DNA from: Cheilinus undulatus | Lineage: Eukaryota; Chordata; Actinopteri; Labriformes; Labridae | Direction of reading: 5' to 3' | Assembly: GCF_018320785.1 (NCBI RefSeq) | Contig: NC_054879.1 | Coordinates: 48,217,698-48,281,697, forward strand | DNA: 64,000 nucleotides | Part shown: one piece after another, positions 39,201-50,500 of the stretch | How positions within the stretch are numbered: position 1 is the stretch's first letter | Layout: the number at the start of each line of letters is the position of its first letter | Translations under genes and position numbers: made by a program | The notes under the pieces: model-generated | Told to the model about the DNA's origin: nothing | What the model saw: the letters and a program-made list of their open reading frames with translations, nothing else | The model's database searches: none

Positions 39201-41530
39201 CTTCTCGGCAGCATCGTACTGTGGGGATGCTTCTCAGCAGCATCGTACTGTGGGGATGCTTCTCGGCAGCATCGTGCTGTGGGGATGCTTCTCGGCAGCA
39301 TCGTACTGTGGGGATGCTTCTCGGCAGCATCGTGCTGTGGGGATGCTTCTCGGCAGCATCGTACTGTGGGGATGCTTCTCAGCAGCCAGCTCTGGAAGGC
39401 TTGTAAATGTTGAGGGTAAAATTAAAGAAGCAAAATAGAGGAAAATCCTGGAGTACAGTCGTCTTCAGTCTGACTTAGAACTACGGCTTAGAGAATATTT
39501 GATTTTCCAGACGGCCGACTGTAGGCACAGAGAGAAAGCTACACAGAAGTGTGTCCATTCCCATCATTTCTAAGAGTTAAAAGTCAATCATTTTAAAAAA
39601 CTAAAAAAAATTATTTTGAAAGGCAGCAACCTGCAGATTTTGTCCTCTTGTTATTCAAAATCCAGGTTTAAAAGACAAATTTTATCTGTAAAACAATAAA
39701 TAAGTTTAATAGAGCATTTAATAGTGTTAATGAGTTCTTTTTGAAAATTAAGCTAACGTTTTCTGCTTTATTCACTGAAAATCACCTCTCTTAACAGATC
39801 CAATTGAGAAAGACCTCATTACCCTGAAAGAGGTAAGTCAGCCTTCCATATTAGTGGTTATTTTTAGACTTTTCTCTGTTTCTCTGACAGTTTTTCTGTC
39901 TCTCTCCCACAGATGCAGATGTTAAAAACAGACACTGTCTCCAGTAAACCAGAGAAGCCTGCCCCTGCCCCTCCTGTCCCCTCCTCCCTCTCGGTCCCAG
40001 CTACAGCTCCAGCTAAAAGTACAAACCTTCCCTCTGCCTCCCAGCCCCCCCAGACGGCTCCTGTTGAAGCCGGCCAGGGCTCGAAGGAGGAGGGGCTTCC
40101 AGTGGTGGAGGGAATGGGAGGGAAGGAGGAGTATGGGTACATCGTCACAAACCAGAGGTCAGCTAAATGAATCGCTCACTGCCATGTTCCGTATTCATTT
40201 TAAGTAATAAGATATTTATTAGACATGTTTGTGAGGAGTCGTGTGCTTTTTCTTGGTAGTCCTCTGAGTTTGTATGATGGCGTGAAACTGTTGGAGCTCC
40301 TGGCTGATAAAATACACCTGACAACCAGCAGCTTCATCAACATCAGGTACCACAAACGTGCTCTCTGTGCGGACATGTTCGACCATGCTCCCTTCATAAT
40401 AAGGACATTTTTTAAGCTTTCATCTTGTGTTTGCGCTGTCGGTGTTTTCCAGTGTGGTGGGTCCTGCGCTTACGTTCCGTATCCGCCAGAATGAGCACAA
40501 CATGACGGCGGCCGAGGTGGCGGCTAAAGCTGGTGAGGATCAGACACAGCAGCACCCACACACAGTCACACACGCATTAACACCTGCCTACACACTGAAG
40601 AACAAACATTAGGCACAAAACTGCATGTATGGTCTAGTTATTTTTAATCTGCAGCCGAACCTCCTCGTTCTTCACGTTCTAACATAGACTGTGCGTTTTT
40701 TTCATCCCTAACAGTATCAGAAAAGAACTTTCTGGAGTCTGAGACAGGCCTGAAGATTGTTCAGACGGGTGTAGGAGAGGTAAATGCTGCACACACACAC
40801 ATTACACCTCCATTCATTAAAAGAACCAATATTCACTCATGTACAGAGCTTAACAAATGTATTAGACCAGCTGTCATCTCTGTCTCAGAGACCATCCAGC
40901 ATCATGAAGTGCTTTAATGCGGACTCTTTCATTTTCACTCAGCTCTCCACGTTTTACCATTTTGAACAGGAATGAGGAATTTCAAATTGAATTCACCCAA
41001 ATGTGAGTCAGCTCACTGGGCTTCTCTGACAAGTCAGAAATGAATCAAGCATAACATTCAAGCACTAAAACTAATTTTTCTCTTCAGGAATGACAGTAAA
41101 TAACTATAATCTGACATATTAATCAAGAAATATTAATGTGCTTTACTATTTTTTCAGTTTTTTTGTAAATCAGTAAATTTGAGAATTCATGGATAACAAT
41201 AATAATTCTGTTTTAGCATTAAAAATATCATTTGGTTTAAAGAGCTTCTACATATTGGTGTATTAACCATTGCAGAAACATCAAAATGATTTTGGTAATT
41301 ACCAATGCTGTTAATTTAGGGCAGCTGTGGCAGAGTAATAAATCCATCAGCAAACATGAGATAAGATGAGTCATTAAAAAATGAAGGCTGTGACTACAGT
41401 GTTTCTGCCTGTTCTGTGATTATTTTACAGCAGAAAGTTAATTTACAGATTATCTTTATGCAGCTGCAGGAGTGTAGATCCAAGCGTTAGCCTCCATCTC
41501 TACTCCACAGCTTGTTTTCCATCCTCGCTG

Positions 41531-41565
<35 letters not shown>

Positions 41566-44500
41566 ATTCTGTGTGGTCCACCTGGAGGCCAAACGTCCTC
41601 TACACATCAGTGAGGCGACTCTTTGTAACAACCTGTATTTTCACTTGTTGCCATGGTGCTTTATCTCCTCACCCTCCCCCGGCTCCCAGATCCCAGGTGC
41701 CATGGCAACAGTCACGAGTGCCATTAACCTCATTATTTGCTGTTCGCACAAACAGTCTCATTCAATCACCTGCATCACCAGAATGTACATAATAAATATA
41801 TCAGTTTAATCAGGGAAGAAACAAACACGCCACAGAGCAGTAAGCATGGAGCTAATTAATATGATCCTGGTTGTTATCAAATCAGGAGTGAGAAAACCAA
41901 CAGGGAAAAATGAAAAGGAGGAATCATGAATTAATGACTGACTGAAGTCTTTTTCTAAGACAAGGAGAAAAATGTCTAAACATTTGTCATCCTGAAGCTG
42001 AACGACTGTGAAACACCTCAAACAGGTTTTAATATTTAATAAATGTTAAATAAAATAAATAATGGAGATCAGGTAACACACGAATATGGCATTTATGCAC
42101 ATTTTCCCCAAAGTGGATTATAACACTGTGATTTGTCCAAGTTCTCAAGGGAAATTTGCGCTGCTTTACACACCATCTAATGTAATAAAAAACAATCTAA
42201 CGCTCCTGTGGCTATAAAACAGAAAAGAACACAGAAGCAGGATGAAGACTGTTATTTTTATTTTTTAGATGATTATTTTAAGACATTTCCAGTCTCTGTT
42301 TTCAGTACATTAATTTGAATTCCCACATTTAGTGATGAGAAGATGTGCCATGAATTTAATCATGCATTTTTAACATTTAAAATGTTTGAAAAAATATTTG
42401 TAATTTAAAATTGTTTATCAGTTACGAAGTTTGATAAACCAGACGGCTGTCACAGCGCTGTTTAATGTCTTTCTTTTTGGCCAAAAAGCTTTGCGCTGTT
42501 TAGGGGTTACATGGCTGAAAAAAGATTGAGAACCACAGGTGTAAACTATGTATCTTACTGAGCTAACGCAGCAGTTTTGGCTTTAACTTTAGGTGTCTTA
42601 GCCCTGACCTTAACCCTGACCCTAATCCTAACCAGAAGTCAAATCTGATTTTATTCAGAAGCTTAGGGTCTGTTTTTCATTCTGACAGATGTGTCCTCTC
42701 ACTCTAGTGGTTAGCAAGATCCAAGGTCTGCTGTCAGGCTGTCTTTCTGTTGTAACTTTGAAATTGAAGCTGAATATTTGGTTTAACTTAAAAAAGGAGG
42801 AGGAATGATTTTTGATCACCAGGCACTAATGTGAGCATGAGGTCCAGTAGGGGTCACCACAATCACAGTCATACAAACTGAAATGCCCATTTTTGCACAT
42901 GCACTCTTGAAAATGTTTGAATGATTTGAAGCGAACTGCCCCAGAAACCCTCCTGTGTTAACGCTCATGCACCACAGTGAGACCATCCCTGTTCTTCAGC
43001 AGGGCGGGGGTCGAAGGGGGAGTTGGGGACTCAAGACGTATAAATGACAGAAATGGCAGACAGACACTCTCATATTCAGTAAATATATCAGGACCATTTT
43101 TGCCTTGAGGTCAATGCTAACTTAGCTCAGTATTTGTCTGGTGTTGGTGAAAGAGCAGAGATTAAATACTGGGGAACAGAGAGCAGTTACACCATGGTTA
43201 TCGCTCAGGTCTTGTCATCACTCCTCTCCTTCATGAGGATTTTTTTCTTCATATTAACTGCTGTGCTCTCACAAAGGCTGATCAAAACTTCAAATCTACA
43301 AGGGGGCTGATAAGAAAAAACCCAAGTGAAGTTAATTTCATACATGCTGCTCACCCCCAAAGGTGATGTCATATAAAGTTCCTCATCAGAGCGCGTTATG
43401 TAGCTTTGACTTTTGTGCTCAGCTCTGCTTTTGTCCTCTTCATAATAGGTGAAGAACTGCTGCTGGTTATTTGCAGCTCTTATATAATAAAATGATTTAT
43501 CCTCTCAAATTGAGTCTTTTTTAGGTTTATAAGTAGAGCTGCTTTTCTTTTAGAGTGACATTTAGCAGACTGGAGTGTGGTGATTCAGCTTTGAAAGAAA
43601 TGACTGTAGTGCTGTTTTTTTATTGGGTACTGCAGTAAAAACAGTGTTGAATGTTAGAAATAAAGAGCAGGATTAGCTCACTGTGGATGTGAGGAATGAG
43701 CTGTACCGGGGTCCACTGATCTCCATGGAGTCCCTAATGGTTTCCTGAGTCATGTTTTCTCTGCTGGTCAGACCCTGGTCCTTATAACTCAGCATCAGCC
43801 TCTCACTGAGCTTAGCTTTAGCTTTAGCATGCTAACAAACGCTCTCTTATATTTCTTCTCCATCCTATGTGTCTTTCTCACTGCTCTGTATGATGTCTGT
43901 TCCCCCCAGAGGACGGATGCACAGGGTCTCCCTCAGGTAACCCGGGTTTCCCAGGGCTCCAGTGGGACGGTCATCACCCTTGTTTCCATGGCAGTGGTCG
44001 GAGGCCTGCTGGTATTGGCCATGGCGGTGGCTTGTTTCAAACACTACACCCAGCAAGTGGCCAATGGGAAGCTGGGTCTGGGGCCAGAGGGAGGAGCTGA
44101 AACACACTTTGACTATCAGGTACAACAATATAAGGCGGTACAGAGCAGAGAGAGGACGTTGTGGTCAGGTTGGGTTTTACTGATTCCTTTTTTTTTCTTT
44201 TTTTAAATACTTTTATTTTTAAATTTCCAAAAATAAGTAAACATAAAACAGGTGAGGACAAGCCTAGGTACAAAACAATTCTCAAAATTATAAAAATGGA
44301 CATAAAAAAACACAGGCACAGCATAAAAGAGCACAGTCTGACAATCTTAGATGAAAACTGAGATTTTTTCATTTATGGCAGTCCTGTTTTTCCCAATATT
44401 TCTCTCCTTTTTCCTTTTGAAGACGCAATGTAAAAGTCATTTTGCCATTTTGCAAATAGAGTCTATAATGTTTACAAGAAATTTCACAGTCGCTGGACTC

Positions 44501-47500
44501 TTTTGAAGCCAACATTTGGTAATTGCTTTCTTACTGCCAACCATAAATATCTTCAAAAGATATGCATCACTTCTACAAAGGCAATCAGGTATTTTTCCAA
44601 GGAACAGAGAGGTGAAGGAAAAATCAAACATTATGTCCAAGATTTTTACAATTAACTGCTCCATTCCAAAAGGTAGTAAGACAAAAAAACAAAATAATCT
44701 GCAGAAACCATCCCACTCCCCCTCCACCAAGAGAGCTGTGACCCACTTAACTTAGATTTCTGTTTTGGGGTAAAAAAGAATCGTGTTAGGTTACCGATTC
44801 ATTTCTTATCTCATTTTTTATCTGCAGACATGGCTGAACCCCCAACAGTCTAGTAAATGGGCCCTCCTGAGATCAGTGGTAGCCTCAGTTTATGGTAATT
44901 AAGTGTCCTCAGTTATTTTGGGGTCCAGTGTTACCCAGAAGGTTGTTTGTTTTGCTCCCATCTGGCTGTGAAGTCTGGCATTACTAGTCATGGTTTAGTT
45001 CAGCTGGCTGGTCCACGTTCACGTCATTTCTGATACAGTTTTTAAAAACCAGAATGACATTTTAGGTTTTACTGAAGCAGCGCTGTGTGTTTTTTTGTTG
45101 TATTAATAAGAATGATAAGTATTCACATTAAAAATAAAATATGAGTAAATAAGGATCCTGAAAGACGCCTCTACTTGTATTCAAGGAAATCTAAGCCCCC
45201 CAGGACCCACTTAGAGAAATAAAAAATCCATTTTGATTGTTTTTATTGACAAAACCTCAGACCTCCTTATTGAAACATTTCTGACAGAATATCAAAGTTT
45301 AAACTCTCCTTTATTGCGATGATGTTCAAGGGCCACTCTAAAAATAAAGAGGAAAATACAAATTTTCAAGTTTAAAAAAGTTGAAAAGAAAACAAAAATT
45401 GAATTTTATATTTTAGTAGTGATAAAATTACAAAAAACAAAACTTAGAATTTTGAGATTGTAAAGTCAAACATAGACGATTGTGTGGGGATTAAAATCAG
45501 GCCAGATTTAAGCTGTTTTTCACAAAGTCTGCAGTTAGGAGCCTAGTTAAATGATTCTTACTGTGAGAAGAGTAGAGAAATAATTTAGATTTTATCTCTG
45601 AATTATAAGATTACCATTATCATCTGGACTTTAATGAGACAAAACACAACCTGGGACCGTCCAGCCACTGTTTTAAGCTTCTTTTCTTTACTTTAATATC
45701 ATCAATGTAAGACTTTAAATCTTTAACATTTTTTAGTTTATAATGCCAGAATTTACAACTTTTTTAAATTTGGAAACTAAATTTTTCTTGTAGTTTTATG
45801 TTTTAAAAATTCTACATTTGGTTTCTTGTAAATATTCAACTTTAACATCTTAAAAATATCTGATGGCCCGGGTTCGAATCCGGCCTGAGGCCCCTAACCA
45901 CATGTCCCTCCCCCGCTCTCGTCCCTGTTTCTGACTCCATCCACTGTCCTCTTGTGTCAAATAAAGGCACAAAGATGCCAAAAATAAATCTTGAATGAAT
46001 AAATTAGTGAAGTTTTGGGCTGGACCAACAGACTTACATCAGCTGAAGTTCTTTTTAATTCATCATAAATCACATTTTAAAGACTGTTGACATTTATTCA
46101 TCCTAAAACTTTAAATCGAGTGTTTTAAGGGCTGAAGTTTTAGGTCTGAACTACGTAGTTTCTCTCTCTACATGTCAACCCTGGGATTGACTGGACACTA
46201 GTCTAGGATGTGTGTTACCTCTCGCCCTATGACACCAGGGACTGGCTCCGCCCCCAACCCAGAATGGGACAAGCATTATAGATAATGGATTATTTGAGGT
46301 CTGGGAATTTAAAGACATTTTGCATTAGGGTTCCAGGGTCTACTGCAAATAAGAGGAGTGTGGATATGGCAACAGTTGGAATCTTCTATTCTTAGCGTAT
46401 CATTAATTTACATCACTGATCATCAACTGGTGGCCCGGGGGCCAAATCAGGCCCCCCAAAGCTTCCTGTCCGGCCCCCAGAGACTCTGTCAAGCCTAAAT
46501 CTGGCCCTTGTGCAGATGTTCTTGATGACCCCTGACTTACATGATTATGAGTATAATTCATATTGTTTGTTCAGACAGGAGATTCTGCATTCCAAGGTAT
46601 AAGATAAGAAATAAACGCAATGCAAGTTGAATCCATCCTCTTATTGTTAACACATTATCAGTATTAGGCTGTTGAATATTGTTTCTTTTTTTAATTTGAT
46701 AGCCTTTATTTTATTCGTGTTCCTCCCTGTCTTTACTTACAGGAGCTGTGTCGGCAGCACATGGCGTCCAAGTCGTCCCTGTGCCGTCAGGACTGTGTCG
46801 GTGGGAGCATGGCGGGGTCCGCCATACCTACGGGTGCCGGTGGTCGAAGGGGTACAGACACGTCTCGTGTCAGCAGTGTCTCCTCCCAGTTTAGCGACGG
46901 CCCCCAGCACAGCCCGTCCTCCACCCACAGCTCCACGCCATCCTGGAGTGAAGAGCCAGCTCAGTCCAACATGGACATCTCTACTGGTCACATGATCCTC
47001 GTGAGTCCAAACACACAGAGGAGGAGAACTGATGTAGTACTGATGGTTATCAAGTATGAAACTCCTCTGTGTTATGTGTCATCTCTCTGCCAGGCTTACA
47101 TGGAGGATCACCTCCGTAATAAGGATCGCCTGCTGAAGGAGTGGGAGGCGCTGTGCTCCTATCAAGCCGACCCCAGCTCAGTCGCTGTGGCTCAGATCCC
47201 CACTAACATGGAGAAAAACCGGCACCCTGAGTCCCTCCCCTGTGAGTTCATAACAGAGAGAACTTAGAGGATGCTGTGATGGCTGTCGTTCTTCTACCAA
47301 CTCTTTTATTCTGTCCACAGATGATCACACTCGCGTGAAGCTGAAGTCTGAAGTAAACCCCAATAAACAAGATTACATCAATGCCAGCATCATTGTAAGG
47401 ATTCTTTAAAGTGTGCATGTTTAATTTTAACTTGAAGCTCCTGTGAGGAGTTTTGGATGTTTATGAAACATAAAAACAAACATCATCAGCATAAAAACAG

Positions 47501-50500
47501 AACATCATATTTTCAATGCCTGAACTTACCGTGGGGTAGAGAATGTGTTAATTTAATCCCTTTTAATATCTGCTTGTTCTTTTTAACCCTTTAGTTTGAC
47601 CACGACCCTCGTCAGCCATCCTATATTGCCACCCAGGGACCGCTGCCTCACACTGTGGCTGATTTCTGGCAGGTCAGCCTCATCATGACTGTCTTTGTAA
47701 CGTCCTCTTTGTTTGATGGTGCTCAGAAATGTGCAGATTTACTCTGATCGTTCTCTACATGTAGATGGTGTGGGAGAACGGCTGCACTGTGATAGTCATG
47801 ATGTCTGCTCTGGTGGAAGACGGGGAGAAACAGTGTGAGCGATACTGGCCTGATGAGGGCTCATCACTCTACCACATCTATGAGGTTCACTTCCTTTCAT
47901 TGTTTATTTAGTAGTGTGTTTATGATGTGTCTACTGTTGGAGACATGCAGTTTCAGCTTTCCTGCTGAAATCCTGTTATCATGATGGGTTTGGATATGAT
48001 GTCATGTTTTATCTATTTATTTTATTAATAGATATGTTACCATTACCATACCGTACCACACCATATAATACCATATGATACAGGAAAATATGAAACGAGA
48101 CAATACATTAAAATGTAACAAGATTTGATACAATCTGAGTCATTACAATGCAGTTAGATATGATAAAGTTTGTTATAATATGACACAATGTGATAGGTAG
48201 CAAATGCATGACATCAAAAGAAAATAAAAGATAAAATAAGATAAAAGGAGAATCTATGTTTCATCTTAAAGACAGAGAAATGATTTTACTTTTACAGAGA
48301 TGAAGATGTTTGTCCTTTTCATGTTATTATCCTAAAGGAGACTAATAGACAAGTGTGCATACTTTAAGGAGAATAACAAGTACATACTCTAAGGAGACTA
48401 ATAGACAAGTGTGCATACTTATACTTTAAGGAGAATAACAAGTACATACTCTAAGGAGACTAATAGACAAGTGTGCATACTTATACTTTAAGGAGAATAA
48501 CAAGTACATACTCTAAGGAGACTAATAGACAAGTGTGCATACTTTAAGGAGAATAACAAGTACATACTCTAAGGAGACTAATAGACAAGTGTGCATACTT
48601 TAAGGAGAATAACAAGTACATACTCTAAGGAGACTAATAGACAAGTGTGCATACTTTAAGGAGAATAACAAGTACATACTCTAAGGAGACTAAAAGACAA
48701 GTGTGCATACTTATACTTTAAGGAGAATAACAAGTACATACTCTAAGGAGACTAAAAGACAAGTTTTTTATTTTAAGGAGAATAACAAATACACTCTAAG
48801 GAGACTAAGAAAGTCAGTGGCTATAATGGGGTGCAGTTTACCACTACCTCTTATTCTCTGTTTCATGGTTTCATGTTGATCAGGTGAACCTGGTATCTGA
48901 GCACATCTGGTGTAAGGACTTCCTGGTGCGTAGCTTCTACCTGAAGAATGTCCAGACGCAGGAGACCAGAACTCTGACTCAGTTCCACCTGCTGAGCTGG
49001 CCGGCTGACGGCATCCCCACCTCCACAAGACCGCTGCTAGACTTCCGCAGGTAAGAAACAGAACAATCCCACAAGCTGAAGTCACTTTTCAAAGTAAACC
49101 GGTGAGAATGCAGGGTGATAATATCGCAGTGACTCAACCGGTCCATGTTTTTTTTTCTGTTCCCTGTCTTTCCTGTCACTCTGCACAGTGTGTGATCATT
49201 TAACCCCTCACTGTGGTACATTTCATAACCCAGCCATCCCTGTAGCTCTCTCTCTCCCTCTCTCCCAGTGTGCAGGTGGACAGGTTTGTATTTGAACATC
49301 TCCCAGTGTCATTTTTGTGGTTTGCAGCTAGTACTCTGGCTCCAGTTGCATAGTCACAAAAATGAGCATTGGCAGGTGTGACTGGCTACTGCAAGAGGGA
49401 CAGTGAATCTGTGGCTTCCTTTTTTACCTTTTCTTTCCTGTTTGACGCCCTTACCATGCCATCTTCACAAAAACATACATTTATACCATTTTTCCTTTCT
49501 TACCATCCTCTGTTTCATTTTCAGTTTAACTGTTTTCCTCTGTAATTGCACATCTTTCAATCATTATTTTCCCTACTTGGTCAGATTGAGTTTCCTCTCA
49601 TTTTTCCCACACGTTTTTAAAGGCGTGTAACGGACATTATTTGTCTGTATCCATTTTTTAATATCAGCTCAAGTTAATAGATTAAACAATCACAGCTGGG
49701 ATCCAAAGTTTGTGATAAATCATTTATAATTGAGCCTTTCTCTTGTTCTTTGTTCTCTCTGCTGTCCCTTGTTGCTGTTTTTCAGGAAGGTAAATAAATG
49801 CTACAGAGGCCGCTCCTGTCCTATCATTGTTCACTGCAGGTAATAAATAAATAAATACATCTATAAAACTACAGAATAGGACTTTTAAGAACTACACTTG
49901 TCAGGCTGTGTGATGCCATACGTGTGACAGTTCCCTACTTTGTCATCCTCAGTGACGGCACTGGCAGGACCGGCACCTACATCCTCATAGACATGGTTCT
50001 GAACCGCATGGCTAAGGGTGAGTCTGCTGGACAATTACAGTGGAAAATGAACTTTATTTGTCTTAAGTTTAGAGTGTTCATTACAGGAGCTTCCCTGAAT
50101 TATGCTGCAATGAGGTGTGGCAGTTTGTTTTGATGTGCTACCTAACATGGCCAGCAGAGGGTGCTACAGTCTCAGAATAATAACAGCACTGCTGATGTGA
50201 CATTAGGAATTATCCTAACACCAAAGGTTCCACCCCATGGGCCGGGGGGATGAATTTGCAAAATAAAAGTCACATGACAGAGGGATTGTGTGACAGTAAA
50301 TGGCATAGATTGAATCCTGGTTTTCTTGGTCTTAATGGTCAGATCCAAGCAGACCTACATGCTCACTGACTTAAGATTCCCGCCGCCTCCCCTCCGTGTG
50401 TCAGCACTGTCAAATATTTACAGACGGCCGTGTGCCGGCACGGTTAGACTCCATCTCATAGGAAGAGTTCTGCAGCCGGTTTATCTGGTAAGGTTCGCTC

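Larger units (their letters stand above)
44761..46742. other. ptprn intron 14, remainder
   Basis: Holds a tRNA-type SINE fragment (45861-45993), a LINE-tail-like segment (46176-46290) and a 121-bp hAT-D element (46414-46534). The rest is unique-looking. Confidence 0.5.

Noticed and set aside
39017..39438. Cys-rich open frames on both strands
   Set aside because: By-products of the 29-bp array inside the Tc1 relic.
41533..41809. Exon after the (GT)n tract ending in tag, open frame with [15 protein letters not shown]
   Set aside because: Resembles the exon 4 acceptor, but the peptide has no match to IA-2 and exons 13 and 14 join in phase without it.
42601..42640. Telomere-like CCTTAACCCTGACCCTAATCC
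   Set aside because: A short irregular run without a true hexamer array; probably chance or repeat decay.
45861..45900. Possible tRNA gene because of GGGTTCGAATCC
   Set aside because: Only the B-box is present; no A-box, anticodon arm or acceptor stem. The downstream tail fits a SINE.
48331..48810. CRISPR-like array of regular repeats
   Set aside because: Units are contiguous with no unique spacers, in an intron of a vertebrate gene. The same applies to the 29-, 31- and 39-bp arrays.
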